From contig SVMW01000011.1 of NCBI GenBank assembly GCA_015067215.1, positions 1-59,979 of the forward strand: a DNA stretch of 59,979 bases. Reading direction: 5' to 3'. Both the position numbers and the translations under genes were made by a program. Below the pieces are notes generated by a model, which was not told the origin of the DNA, searched no databases, and worked only from the letters and a program-made list of their open reading frames with translations. The stretch's first letter is position 1. Each line of letters starts with the position of its first letter. Source of the DNA: Oscillospiraceae bacterium. Lineage in GTDB: Bacteria > Bacillota > Clostridia > Oscillospirales > Ruminococcaceae. Positions 45,343 to 54,064 of the stretch are shown here, piece after piece.

Positions 45343-45588
45343 ATGAAATTGACATTGAAACAGGTGTATATGTTTGTGTCGGTTATTACATTGCTTACTG
45401 TAGTGTTTTTTATCCTTGGTGCTGTGTGGTCGGCATGGATGTACCTTGTGGCATTGTTTATGCTTGTAGCAATGCTGCTGTTGTGGACCCTTGAATGGCG
45501 CTGCCCAAAATGCGGCAGACATCTTGGCAGAATAAGCAAAATAAAATACTGTCCTCACTGCTCAAATGCACTCGAATTGCTGTTTTAA
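45343..45588 (+). CDS. Small membrane protein with C-terminal zinc ribbon
   Basis: An 81-residue protein from ATG 45343, preceded by GAGGAG. Two hydrophobic helices (about 8-29 and 32-50) are followed by a zinc ribbon with CPKCG and CPHCS. The longer upstream frame has no ribosome-binding site. It forms a run with the next two genes (17-base gap, then an 8-base overlap). Function unknown. Confidence 0.7.
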   Translation: MKLTLKQVYMFVSVITLLTVVFFILGAVWSAWMYLVALFMLVAMLLLWTLEWRCPKCGRHLGRISKIKYCPHCSNALELLF

Positions 45589-45605
45589 AGGGAAGGAGAG
45601 ATAAT

Positions 45606-45839
45606 ATGCTGCATAAGATAAGAGCTTTTTTGAAAAATTTCATATTTGCCGAGATTGGTATCGGTGTGGCAAACTGTGTGCTTGAATATTTCAAATATCA
45701 AAAATACGGCCATCTTACAGCTGTTCCGCTGCATATGCGCCTTATGATAAGTATGGGGCTGACTTTATTGATTGTGGCAGCAACTTTTGCTGTATGGGCG
45801 ATTATGGGATATGTGATAAAAAGAAAGAATAATGACTGA
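45606..45839 (+). CDS. Small membrane protein, unknown function
   Basis: A 77-residue protein from ATG 45606, preceded by GGAAGGAG. Two hydrophobic segments (about 10-25 and 48-70) and a basic C-terminus (VIKRKNND) are visible. No family is recognised. Its end overlaps the next gene by 8 bases, so the pair is co-translated. Confidence 0.65.
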   Translation: MLHKIRAFLKNFIFAEIGIGVANCVLEYFKYQKYGHLTAVPLHMRLMISMGLTLLIVAATFAVWAIMGYVIKRKNND

Positions 45840-46350
45840 TATGGAATGTACATTTGAAAATTTTAAAAGATTAAATATTGATACATCTTCCGTTGCTCTG
45901 GAAAATACAGAATATTTATATCCGTACTGGTGTTATCCGCTGAACAGCAAACCCATAGGGCTGGAGGGAAGTATTCTGTACTGTTTTATCGACGGATATG
46001 ACGAGATGGTTTTTGCTTCAAACCCCGAAAGCTGTGCCGACAGCAATGTTTATCCGCTGGCGAAAAATTTTAAGGATTTTCTCCGGTTAATTGTTACCTG
46101 CGGTTCGGCAAATCCTGTTGAACAGATAGTGTGGATGTCAGAACAAAAATTTAAAGAACACCTTGCAGCAGAAATTATGGTACAGTCGGATACACAAAAA
46201 GAAGTACTGAACAAACTTAAAACAGCATTTAAACTTACAGAAATAGATAATCCGTATGAATATGTAAAAGAAGTTCAGCAGAACTTTGATGACAGCAGAA
46301 TAACATACAGTGATGAGTATTATGACATTAAAGGTATAGAAAAGGCATAA
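45832..46350 (+). CDS. SUKH/SMI1-like protein
   Basis: A 172-residue protein with the loose pattern of the SMI1/KNR4 (SUKH) fold: GSILYCFIDGYDEMVFASNP, then NFKDFLRLIVTCGSANPVEQ, and a C-terminal FDDSRITYSDEYYDIKGIE that I know from hypothetical proteins of gut Clostridia. SUKH proteins often act as toxin-immunity or binding proteins. A second ATG lies 9 bases inside the frame. It is the last gene of a small membrane-protein run, and a bidirectional terminator follows. Confidence 0.55.
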   Translation: MTDMECTFENFKRLNIDTSSVALENTEYLYPYWCYPLNSKPIGLEGSILYCFIDGYDEMVFASNPESCADSNVYPLAKNFKDFLRLIVTCGSANPVEQIVWMSEQKFKEHLAAEIMVQSDTQKEVLNKLKTAFKLTEIDNPYEYVKEVQQNFDDSRITYSDEYYDIKGIEKA

Positions 46351-46353
46351 AAC

Positions 46354-46393
46354 AAAAAGGCTCTGAAATCATAGCATTTCAGAGCCTTTTTAT
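46354..46393. terminator. Bidirectional terminator
   Basis: A 16-bp perfect stem (46354-46369 with 46376-46391) with a CATAGC loop and T-runs on both strands, between convergent genes. Confidence 0.92.
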
Positions 46394-46401
46394 ATATTTA
46401 A

Positions 46402-47499
46402 TTATTTACCGAATCCACTGCAGTAATCGCAGATGATTTTTTCCATATCATTCATTTTTGTAAGCATATCCTTTGCAAGTGCAACCTGACATTTTGTGCG
46501 GTCAAGGTTGTGCTCAGGATATCTGATGTTAAAATATAAATCTCCGTTCAGATAGTCTGCAAGAAAACGTGTTGCAAGTTCAACAGCAAGCACAAAGCAG
46601 CTGAGCGGTAAAGTTTCAATTTCTTCTTTTGTCATAAACTCTAAAGTTTCAGACAAAAAACCTTCTGTAAATGCACGGAATACTTCCAGGTTCAATCCTA
46701 CATTTTCAAGATTTTTGCTGTCTTCTTCTTCATAGTTGGCAGCAAATCTGATTGCATCACCAAAGTCGTGTCCTAAAAGTCCGGGCATAACAGTGTCCAG
46801 ATCAATAATAACAAGCGGTTTATTTGTATCAGGACTAAACAGAACATTGTTTATTTTTGTATCATTATGTGTTACACGAAGCGGCAGTTTTCCGGTAAGC
46901 TGCATATCTGTCATTTTGCATGCCTGTTCTTTTACAGCCAGCAGAAAATCAATTTCTTCCTGTACTTCTGCCACACGTCCCGCTTTATCTTCTGAAATTG
47001 CAGTGCAAAACTGTTCATATCTCTGGCGAGTGTTATGAAAATCCGGGATAGTTTCTATCAGTTCATTGCTGTTAAAATCTGAAAGGCAACGCTGGAAATC
47101 ACCAAAAGCAGCACCTGCATTGTGCACAATATCCAGGTCATTCACCACATTGTATGTAACGGATGGTACATAGTTTGTAAGTCTCCAGAAGTTTTCACCA
47201 TCCTGCACATATGTTGATCTTTCAGCGGTGTGGTGAAAATGCAAAGCAGTCTGACCGGGCTTCTTTTTGCGGATATATTCAGTAACCTTGTCTATGTTAT
47301 CCATCAGCCCTTCCGGATTTCTGAAAGCATATGTGTTTACATTTTGTATCAGATACGATTTTGGACTGCCGTCAGCTCTTATAAAATTCACTTTATATGT
47401 TTTATTTACATTGCCTACCTGAATGGTTTCGTAATCAACATATTTATGTTCTATTCTAAAAAGTTTGCTTACTTCCTGCAGTTTGTTGTTCAAATCCAT
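46402..47499 (-). CDS. NahK-like aminoglycoside-phosphotransferase-fold sugar kinase
   Basis: A 365-residue kinase of the APH fold. The catalytic loop VTHNDTKINNVLF and the metal site IIDLDTVMPGLLGHDFGDAIR match the N-acetylhexosamine 1-kinase (NahK) family, which phosphorylates GlcNAc or GalNAc at C1 in host-glycan use. The lacto-N-biose phosphorylase and epimerase that surround nahK in bifidobacteria are not nearby, so its substrate remains open; related homoserine/choline-type kinases are an alternative. It has its own promoter on the reverse strand. Confidence 0.8.
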   Translation of the reverse strand: MDLNNKLQEVSKLFRIEHKYVDYETIQVGNVNKTYKVNFIRADGSPKSYLIQNVNTYAFRNPEGLMDNIDKVTEYIRKKKPGQTALHFHHTAERSTYVQDGENFWRLTNYVPSVTYNVVNDLDIVHNAGAAFGDFQRCLSDFNSNELIETIPDFHNTRQRYEQFCTAISEDKAGRVAEVQEEIDFLLAVKEQACKMTDMQLTGKLPLRVTHNDTKINNVLFSPDTNKPLVIIDLDTVMPGLLGHDFGDAIRFAANYEEEDSKNLENVGLNLEVFRAFTEGFLSETLEFMTKEEIETLPLSCFVLAVELATRFLADYLNGDLYFNIRYPEHNLDRTKCQVALAKDMLTKMNDMEKIICDYCSGFGK

Positions 47500-47556
47500 T
47501 TAATTACTCTCTTTTCTTTATACTGATACCAATAATGGCATAATCATACATAATAC

Positions 47557-47585
47557 ATTTTATACTGAAAATTGTGTACAGTCAA
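47557..47585 (-). promoter_or_regulatory. Sigma-A-type promoter for the NahK-like kinase
   Basis: On the reverse strand TTGACT (47585-47580) and TAAAAT (47562-47557) are separated by 17 bases. Confidence 0.65.
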
Positions 47586-47635
47586 TATTTGTGCTCTTTT
47601 TTGCTGATAGAAGATTTTTGCTGACTTATCGACAG

Positions 47636-47664
47636 TTGAAAGGCAGATAAGTATTTGATAGAAT
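47636..47664 (+). promoter_or_regulatory. Sigma-A-type promoter for the lipoprotein at 47736
   Basis: TTGAAA at 47636-47641 and TAGAAT at 47659-47664 are separated by 17 bases, divergent from the kinase promoter. Confidence 0.6.
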
Positions 47665-47735
47665 ATATCTGAACTGGAAATCTGAATTTTTCGAAGAGTT
47701 TGATATAAATTGAAATTATTCAAGGAAAATAGGCT

Positions 47736-48902
47736 ATGAAAAAACTATTTATAGTATTGGCGTTTATAATAATGCTTTTAAGCGGTTGTTCTGCTACACA
47801 ACAGCAGCCAGTCAGTCCATATACCGTTATTGACAGCGTTCTTGGTAGTCGGACAGCAGGCGATGGCTGTGTGTACAAGTCAATACGTCACACAGATGGA
47901 ACTCAGGCAATCGCAGTTATGGATATAAACAGCGGTACCAAGAAATTATTGAACGAAGAAACAGAACTAGGTATGGTAGAAGATTCATTTGGTGGTATTT
48001 TTTATACAAATGGTTTTCTTTATCGTATACTGAATATCGGAAATTATCAGGAAATAGAGCAATTCACTGCAGATGGCAAGTTTGTCACGGAGATTATCAT
48101 TAACAATGATACTGAGTTTTGGATTGACCATTACCGTACCCCTGTTATATCGGACGGCGAAAAACTGTATTTTGACGGCAAGGTATATCATGACAGATGG
48201 GATGGCAGCAACGCCATATTGTCTTTTGACCCAACGACAATGACTATGGAAGCTGTTTATGAATTCGCTGAAGGCGACTTTATTATTGCAGGAGTATATA
48301 AAGACTGTTTTATTTTGAATTCAACGGTGCCAAACCCTCATCCCGGAGTTGATAAAGAATATATTCCTGTTGTGGAACTACTCAATATGAAAACTCTTGA
48401 ACGTGAAATCCTGTTTGAAAACACTTATGAAGTTGAATACGCAGGAAATAAATGGTTTCAGCTTGACAGTGAACGTATCTACACAAGTTTCAGTTTTAAT
48501 GATATGCCTGTTTATAACATAAGAACCAGAGAAAGAAGCACTTTGCCTGTCCATAATGAAGGAGATGGCTACTATTATGTGTTTTCGATAACTGAACCGG
48601 CAGACGACCGTACAATGGTGTGGACATCAGATAAAGATTATACAAAGCATAGCTATTATATGTACAATCTGAAGACCGGTAAAAAAACAGCAGTATATGA
48701 AAGTGCAGTATCAGGCAAAAAATATCCATCTATACTTGAATATGTAGACGGATATTATCTGGTTTCAATGGGATGGGAAACTATAACAGCTCAGAGCGGC
48801 AGAAAAGTTGATGAAACTATTTATGCGTGGATTAAAGCAGATGATTTGTATAATGGCAAAATGAATCTTGAATATATAACAAATACTGTAGAATATAAAT
48901 AA
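47736..48902 (+). CDS. Lipoprotein with beta-propeller-like repeats
   Basis: A 388-residue lipoprotein with lipobox LLSGC (Cys18). The rest has repeating beta-strand units such as AIAVMDINSGTKKLL, AILSFDPTTMTMEAVYEF and YYMYNLKTGKKTAVYES, spaced 40-60 residues apart, like a beta-propeller (DUF5050-type). Such proteins bind ligands or partners outside the cell. No enzyme motif is seen. Single gene; the function is unknown. Confidence 0.75.
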   Translation: MKKLFIVLAFIIMLLSGCSATQQQPVSPYTVIDSVLGSRTAGDGCVYKSIRHTDGTQAIAVMDINSGTKKLLNEETELGMVEDSFGGIFYTNGFLYRILNIGNYQEIEQFTADGKFVTEIIINNDTEFWIDHYRTPVISDGEKLYFDGKVYHDRWDGSNAILSFDPTTMTMEAVYEFAEGDFIIAGVYKDCFILNSTVPNPHPGVDKEYIPVVELLNMKTLEREILFENTYEVEYAGNKWFQLDSERIYTSFSFNDMPVYNIRTRERSTLPVHNEGDGYYYVFSITEPADDRTMVWTSDKDYTKHSYYMYNLKTGKKTAVYESAVSGKKYPSILEYVDGYYLVSMGWETITAQSGRKVDETIYAWIKADDLYNGKMNLEYITNTVEYK

Positions 48903-48942
48903 TCAAATATCATTTTACCGAACTGTTGTTATAAAAAATATA

Positions 48943-48975
48943 CTGCCCTTCGTCGTTTTGGCGAAGGGCAGTTTC
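48943..48975 (+). terminator. Terminator after the lipoprotein gene
   Basis: A 10-bp perfect stem (48943-48952 with 48962-48971) is followed by TTTCAT, a weak T-tract. Confidence 0.7.
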
Positions 48976-49051
48976 ATATGCAAAAATCAGCGCTAAATGT
49001 AAAAGGGGATATTTGATTTTATACTTTCATTTACAGCAGATAAAACAAAAA

Positions 49052-49147
49052 AGCCATTCTGAACCAAAGCAAAATCTCCCGAATTACTTGGAAAAGGGGG
49101 AAGGTCAGCAAAGCTGACCAATAGATGATACATTGTTCAGAATGACT
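49052..49147 (-). repeat. MITE-like element, copy 2, acting as gpmI terminator
   Basis: A 96-bp element with terminal inverted repeats (49052-49064 with 49135-49147, 12 of 13 match). Inside are TCTCCC/GGGGGA and the perfect hairpin GGTCAGC-AAA-GCTGACC (49103-49119), the same layout as the repeat at 33575. Read on the reverse strand, the last arm is followed by TTTTTTGTTTT, so the element also looks like the terminator of the pgk-tpiA-gpmI operon, 20 bases after its stop. Confidence 0.65.
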
Positions 49148-49166
49148 TGTTGTTATTGAAAAAGTG

Positions 49167-50681
49167 TTATTTGATAAGTGATTTGCCTGTCATTTCAACC
49201 GGCTGCTTTAAACCTAGAATATGCAGCATTGTAGGTGCAATATCAGCAAGCACGCCGTCTGTGTGCAGTTGGCAAGGGTAACCGCAAACGGTGAAAGGAA
49301 CAGGGTTTGTGGTGTGTGCGGTAAACACACTGCCGTCATCATCAAGCAGTTTGTCTGCGTTGCCGTGGTCGGCTGTAAGCAGGAACACGCCGCCCATTTC
49401 CAGCGTTTTGTCCAGCACTTTGCCAACACATTCGTCAACAGTCTGCACAGCTGTTACAGCTGCGCTGAACACACCGGTGTGGCCAACCATATCGCAGTTT
49501 GCAAAGTTAAGGATAACAACATCATATTTGCCGCTGTCAAGGCGTGACAGCATTTCATCTGTCACTTCATATGCACTCATTTCAGGTTTAAGGTCATATG
49601 TTGCAACTTTAGGTGAATTAATGAGTGCTCTGTCTTCGCCTTCACTTACTGCTTCAATGCCGCCGTTAAAGAAGAAAGTTACATGAGCGTATTTTTCTGT
49701 TTCAGCAATTCTCAGCTGTGTTTTGCCCATTTTTGCAAGATATTCGCCAAGTGTGTTATTAAGACTCTGTGGCTTGAAGGCAATGTCAACATTTGGCATT
49801 GTTGCGTCATACTGTGTGAAACACACATAGTTAAGCAGCATATTGTTTTCTTTTCGGCTGAAACCGTCAAAGTCTGTATCTACAAGGCTTCTTGTAATTT
49901 CTCTTGCCCTGTCAGGGCGGAAGTTAAAGAAAATCACGCTGTCACCCTGTTTGATGTTGCTGTCAGGTGTGACAACAAAAGGTACAGTAAATTCGTCAGT
50001 AACTTCGTTTTTATAATTTTCTTCCAGTTTTGCAGCGGCGTCTGGACAAACTTCGCCTTCGCCGTAAACAAGTGTTTTGTATGCTGTTTCAACGCGGTCC
50101 CAGCGTTTGTCACGGTCCATAATGTAGAATCTTCCGTGTACTGTGCCAATTCTGCCAACACCTGCTTTTTCCATTTCGGCAGAAAGACTGCGCAAAAAGT
50201 CTGCACCGCTTGTAGGGCTTACGTCGCGGCCGTCCATAAACGGATGTACAAAAACTTTGCTTACACCCATTTTTTTGCACATTTCAATAATTGCAAAGCA
50301 ATGTTCAATATGGCTGTGAACACCGCCGTCACTCATAAGGCCCATAATGTGAACAGCTTTGCCATTTTCTTTTGCTTTGGAAATTGCTTTTGCCAGAGCT
50401 TCATTGGTAAAAAAGTCGCCGTCACTTATGGATTTTGTAATTCTTGTAAGTTCCTGATAAACAATTCGGCCTGCCCCCATGTTTGTGTGGCCAACTTCGC
50501 TGTTACCCATCTGTCCGTCAGGCAAGCCGACGGAAAGTCCGCTTGCACCCAATGTTACAGTAGGGTATTTTGCAAAAATGTCATCAAGTCTTGGTGTTTT
50601 TGCTGCATAAATGGCATTGCCTTCTGTTTTATCGGTGAAGGCGTAACCGTCCATAATACAAAGTACCAATGGTTTTTTCAT
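49167..50681 (-). CDS. gpmI: 2,3-bisphosphoglycerate-independent phosphoglycerate mutase
   Basis: A 504-residue manganese enzyme that interconverts 3- and 2-phosphoglycerate. The N-terminal LCIMDGYAF metal ligands, the catalytic serine in GQMGNSEVGHTNMGAGR and the C-terminal metal cluster NFANCDMVGHTG and TADHGNADK are all present. In spore formers its activity depends on Mn2+ and pH, which matters in spores. It is the last gene of the operon pgk-tpiA-gpmI, 12 bases after tpiA. Confidence 0.97.
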   Translation of the reverse strand: MKKPLVLCIMDGYAFTDKTEGNAIYAAKTPRLDDIFAKYPTVTLGASGLSVGLPDGQMGNSEVGHTNMGAGRIVYQELTRITKSISDGDFFTNEALAKAISKAKENGKAVHIMGLMSDGGVHSHIEHCFAIIEMCKKMGVSKVFVHPFMDGRDVSPTSGADFLRSLSAEMEKAGVGRIGTVHGRFYIMDRDKRWDRVETAYKTLVYGEGEVCPDAAAKLEENYKNEVTDEFTVPFVVTPDSNIKQGDSVIFFNFRPDRAREITRSLVDTDFDGFSRKENNMLLNYVCFTQYDATMPNVDIAFKPQSLNNTLGEYLAKMGKTQLRIAETEKYAHVTFFFNGGIEAVSEGEDRALINSPKVATYDLKPEMSAYEVTDEMLSRLDSGKYDVVILNFANCDMVGHTGVFSAAVTAVQTVDECVGKVLDKTLEMGGVFLLTADHGNADKLLDDDGSVFTAHTTNPVPFTVCGYPCQLHTDGVLADIAPTMLHILGLKQPVEMTGKSLIK

Positions 50682-50693
50682 CTGAAATACCTC

Positions 50694-51458
50694 TTATTCT
50701 GCGCTTTCAACAATTGTGCTGAAGTCTGCGGATTTAAGGGAAGCACCGCCGATAAGGCCACCGTCGATGTTTGGCATGCTGAGCAGTTCTTTTGCATTGC
50801 CGGCATTCATGCTGCCGCCGTACTGAATTGTAACTTTCTGTGCACACATTGGGCAGAAAAGTTCGCCAAGCAGTTCTCTGATGTAACCGCAAACTTCTTC
50901 AGCCTGCTGTGCAGTTGCTGTTTTGCCTGTGCCGATTGCCCATACAGGTTCGTAGGCAATGATTGTGCTGTGCAGCTGTTCTTTTGTGAAACCTGCAAGA
51001 CCTTCGGTAATCTGGGTTTTGATAACATCTTTAGTGATGTCTTTTTCGCGTTCTTCAAGGTTTTCGCCAACACAGATAATTGGTGTGATGCCGTTTTCGT
51101 GGCAGGCGAGAGCACGCATATTTACAGTTTTGTCTGTTTCGCCAAAATACTGTCTTCTTTCGCTGTGACCGATGATTGCATATTTGATGCCAAAGCTTTT
51201 CAGCATATCGGCACTGATTTCACCTGTGAAAGCACCGTTTGCAGCCCAATGGCAGTTCTGTGCACCGATTTCGATAATGCTGCCTTCAGCTGCTTCTACA
51301 GCTGCACCGATATTGATTGCAGGCACGCAAAGCAAAACTTTGCAATCTGCATCTTTGATAACTTCTTTCATTTCGCCGATAAGTGCTTTTGTTTCAGCGG
51401 CGTTTTTGTTCATTTTCCAGTTGCCCGCAATAACAACCTGTCTTTTGGATTTATCCAT
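50694..51458 (-). CDS. tpiA: Triosephosphate isomerase
   Basis: A 254-residue TIM-barrel enzyme that interconverts dihydroxyacetone phosphate and glyceraldehyde 3-phosphate. Motifs are AGNWKMNKN (catalytic lysine), IIGHSERRQYF (catalytic histidine), IAYEPVWAIGTGKTA (catalytic glutamate and loop 6) and IQYGGSMN near the C-terminus. Length is normal. It lies between pgk and gpmI. Confidence 0.97.
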   Translation of the reverse strand: MDKSKRQVVIAGNWKMNKNAAETKALIGEMKEVIKDADCKVLLCVPAINIGAAVEAAEGSIIEIGAQNCHWAANGAFTGEISADMLKSFGIKYAIIGHSERRQYFGETDKTVNMRALACHENGITPIICVGENLEEREKDITKDVIKTQITEGLAGFTKEQLHSTIIAYEPVWAIGTGKTATAQQAEEVCGYIRELLGELFCPMCAQKVTIQYGGSMNAGNAKELLSMPNIDGGLIGGASLKSADFSTIVESAE

Positions 51459-51472
51459 AATATTCTCCTTGA

Positions 51473-51534
51473 TTGCGGCAAAGCCGCAAATGTATTTTAA
51501 TCAATAATAGCGGCAGTATAGGGTCTGCCGCTAT
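51473..51534 (-). other. Two hairpins between pgk and tpiA
   Basis: A 7-bp perfect hairpin (TTGCGGC 51473-51479 with GCCGCAA 51483-51489) and a 10-bp perfect one (51507-51516 with 51525-51534). No T-run follows on the reverse strand, so they are more likely mRNA processing or stability elements than terminators. Confidence 0.55.
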
Positions 51535-51567
51535 CAGTATTTTTATTATAATGTCGATGTTGTCACA

Positions 51568-52761
51568 TTATTCTTTGTCGTTGAGTGCTGCAATGCCAGG
51601 AAGTTCAAGACCTTCAAGGAATTCAAGGGAAGCACCGCCGCCAGTGGAAATATGTGTCATTTTGTCTGCATAGCCAAGCTGTTCAACTGCAGCTGCTGAG
51701 TCGCCGCCGCCAATGATGGAAATTGCACTGCTTTCTGCAACTGCTTTTGCAACTGCTTTTGTGCCAACTGCAAATGCTTCAAATTCAAATACACCCATTG
51801 GACCGTTCCATACAACTGTTTCAGCATTTTTGATTGCATCGCTGAAAAGTTCTACGGATTTTGGACCGATGTCAAGGCCCTGCCAGCTGTCAGGAATTTC
51901 ACAGGAAGGAACTGTCATATATTCAGTATCTTCTTTAAATTCTTTGCCTACAACTGTGTCAACAGGCAACAGCATTTTTACGCCTTTTGCTTCTGCTTTT
52001 GCCATAAGTTCTTTTGCAAGTTCAACTTTGTCATCTTCGCAGATGGAATTGCCAACTGTCCAGCCTTTTGCTTTAAAGAATGTGTAAGCCATACCGCCGC
52101 CGATAACAAGACTGTCAACTTTATCGATAAGGTTTTCGATAACGCCGATTTTGTCGCTTACTTTAGCACCGCCGAGGATTGCAACAAATGGTCTTGCAGG
52201 GTCGTTGAGAGCTTTGCCCATAACGTCGATTTCTTTCTGGATAAGATAACCGCAAACTGCAGGCAGATAATCTGCAATACCGGCTGTGGAAGCGTGTGCA
52301 CGGTGTGCTGTGCCAAATGCGTCGTTTACATAAATTTCTGCAAAATCAGCAAGAGCTTTTGCAAATTCAGGTGCATTTTTTTCTTCTTCCTTGTGGAAAC
52401 GGAGATTTTCAAGCAGCATTACATCGCCGTCTTTAAGAGCAGCAACTTTTGCCTGAGCATCTTCACCGATAACATCTTTAGCCATAACAACTTCGCAGCC
52501 AAGAAGTTCGCTGATTCTTACAGCAACAGGAGCAAGGGAGTATTTCATATTGAATTCACCCTTTGGTCTGCCCATGTGGCTGCAAAGAATAACTTTTGCA
52601 CCGTTTTCTTTAAGATATTTAACTGTTTTCAGTGCTTCACGGATTCGTTTGTCGTCTGTGATAACGCCGTCGCTCATAGGAACGTTGAAGTCACAGCGAA
52701 CAATACATTTTTTGCCGCTGACATTGATATCTTCTACTGTTTTTTTGCCTAAACCAGCCAT
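51568..52761 (-). CDS. pgk: Phosphoglycerate kinase
   Basis: A 397-residue glycolytic enzyme that makes ATP from 1,3-bisphosphoglycerate. It shows [11 protein letters not shown], the substrate-binding [23 protein letters not shown], the [17 protein letters not shown] hinge and the nucleotide-binding [11 protein letters not shown] with [16 protein letters not shown]. It is the first gene of the operon. Glyceraldehyde 3-phosphate dehydrogenase, often just upstream, is not here. Confidence 0.97.
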   Translation of the reverse strand: MAGLGKKTVEDINVSGKKCIVRCDFNVPMSDGVITDDKRIREALKTVKYLKENGAKVILCSHMGRPKGEFNMKYSLAPVAVRISELLGCEVVMAKDVIGEDAQAKVAALKDGDVMLLENLRFHKEEEKNAPEFAKALADFAEIYVNDAFGTAHRAHASTAGIADYLPAVCGYLIQKEIDVMGKALNDPARPFVAILGGAKVSDKIGVIENLIDKVDSLVIGGGMAYTFFKAKGWTVGNSICEDDKVELAKELMAKAEAKGVKMLLPVDTVVGKEFKEDTEYMTVPSCEIPDSWQGLDIGPKSVELFSDAIKNAETVVWNGPMGVFEFEAFAVGTKAVAKAVAESSAISIIGGGDSAAAVEQLGYADKMTHISTGGGASLEFLEGLELPGIAALNDKE

Positions 52762-52837
52762 AATAAAGACTCCTTTTTAACTTTTAGTGTATAAGTTTAT
52801 ATTGAATAATATAATCCATATTTTTTAATGCATTTTT

Positions 52838-52866
52838 ATTATATATAAAATTATATTTATTTTCAA
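52838..52866 (-). promoter_or_regulatory. Sigma-A-type promoter for the pgk operon
   Basis: On the reverse strand TTGAAA (52866-52861) and TATAAT (52843-52838) are separated by 17 bases, in a very AT-rich stretch. Confidence 0.75.
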
Positions 52867-53015
52867 CCTTATAAATTCTTTTGCAACAAATTTGTAGCAA
52901 AAACATAGAACGACAACAAAAATGAATATATGTTAATTTTTTAACGACGGATTTACTGCCGGAACATCCTGCACCATTTTTACATATAATGGCATAAAAG
53001 CGAAAGGGGATAACT

Positions 53016-53696
53016 ATGGCAAAAATATTTGTTTATGATACGCAGCAGAATACACTGCAGACATATTACCGTGAAGAAAACGATTTTATGCCCTACAATA
53101 CCAACGGAACAATGCGTGTAAGGGAGTTCCGTGGATCGTCAGATTCCAGTGTACTGTGGACAACTCGTCAGGCAATGGAAGCCTGGAACAGAACACGATC
53201 CGCTTACGGAAACCCGATTCCGTTCCGCTATGCTTTCAAAAGAATATGGGAGGGCGGACACGGGCTTATGAGTCAGCACTATGCAGGAATATCTTTTGAT
53301 GTAGGTCAGGCACTTAGTGCTTCACAAAGACGGAATATTTACAATACGGCCAGAAATCTGGGGGTATGGGGATATGTGGAGCCTTTATCGCTTACGCCTA
53401 CCTGGGTGCATTTTGACCGCCGTTACGGCAGACCGGCCTGTTCAACGGGATACAGCACGCTTCGAATGGATTCCCGCGGATGTTATGTACTTATATTGCA
53501 GGATGCACTTAACACACTTGGTTATGCAACTGCAGGACTTGACGGACGCTTTGGCCCTGCAACTTATCGTGCAGTGCGTAATTTTCAGGGAGATTACGGT
53601 CTTGCCCGTGACGGAATTGTAGGCTGTGCAACCTGGGAAAAACTGTGCAGCAGGGTAAAAGGCAATGGTTCTTCCTCCACAACAGTGGACCCGTAA
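53016..53696 (+). CDS. M15-like peptidase with peptidoglycan-binding domain
   Basis: A 226-residue protein with no signal peptide. Residues about 60-150 resemble the zinc carboxypeptidase M15 family: GGHGLMSQHYAGISFDVG holds the SxHxxG...D metal pattern and PTWVHFDRRYG the second histidine. Residues about 155-215 form a peptidoglycan-binding domain (VLILQDALNTLGYATAGLDG, FGPATYRAVRNFQ). It probably trims cell-wall or spore peptidoglycan. The N-terminus is unusual. No phage genes lie nearby, so a prophage origin has no support. Confidence 0.75.
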   Translation: MAKIFVYDTQQNTLQTYYREENDFMPYNTNGTMRVREFRGSSDSSVLWTTRQAMEAWNRTRSAYGNPIPFRYAFKRIWEGGHGLMSQHYAGISFDVGQALSASQRRNIYNTARNLGVWGYVEPLSLTPTWVHFDRRYGRPACSTGYSTLRMDSRGCYVLILQDALNTLGYATAGLDGRFGPATYRAVRNFQGDYGLARDGIVGCATWEKLCSRVKGNGSSSTTVDP

Positions 53697-53734
53697 ACAT
53701 ATATTCACATTTACAGATTTATAAAACTATGTAA

Positions 53735-53770
53735 AACAGATGTCTGCCACGGGACAGACATCTGTTCAAT
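53735..53770. terminator. Bidirectional terminator
   Basis: A 12-bp perfect stem (53735-53746 with 53755-53766) between the convergent peptidase and ferredoxin genes, with T-rich flanks. Confidence 0.85.
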
Positions 53771-53771
53771 T

Positions 53772-53957
53772 TTATGAATGTTCAATTGCACTTACAGGGC
53801 ATTGTTCCTGTGCTTTAAGGGCACACTGCATAAGTTCGCCGTCAACCTCACCTGTGACAGCCTGCGCCACACCTTCATCGTTCATGGAAAAAACTTCACT
53901 GCATAAAGAAGGGCACAAACCGCAGCCTATGCAGTCATCATTTACAAAAAATTTCAT
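53772..53957 (-). CDS. Ferredoxin, [4Fe-4S]
   Basis: A 61-residue electron carrier. CIGCGLCPSLC supplies the N-terminal cysteines and ECCP-like QCPVSAIE the last; the internal region (EVDGELMQCALKAQE) matches single-cluster ferredoxins of Clostridia. An extra cysteine (Cys at MQC) could form a disulfide. It is a single gene; the partner enzyme is not evident nearby. Confidence 0.88.
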   Translation of the reverse strand: MKFFVNDDCIGCGLCPSLCSEVFSMNDEGVAQAVTGEVDGELMQCALKAQEQCPVSAIEHS

Positions 53958-54064
53958 AATGCCTCCAAAATCTAAAGTAGTACCGTTTAAGGTTATCTAT
54001 ATTATGACGACTGAATGGCGTTTTATTCTTCATGGAGGAAAACAGACGGCGATACAAATTGCAA

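Noticed and set aside
49683-51500. A 605-residue forward open frame.
   Set aside because: It is antisense to gpmI and tpiA, whose products and motifs are certain. It shows no family pattern of its own.
53016-53696. Prophage endolysin interpretation of the M15-like protein.
   Set aside because: No holin, structural phage gene or integrase lies nearby. Neighbours are housekeeping genes.
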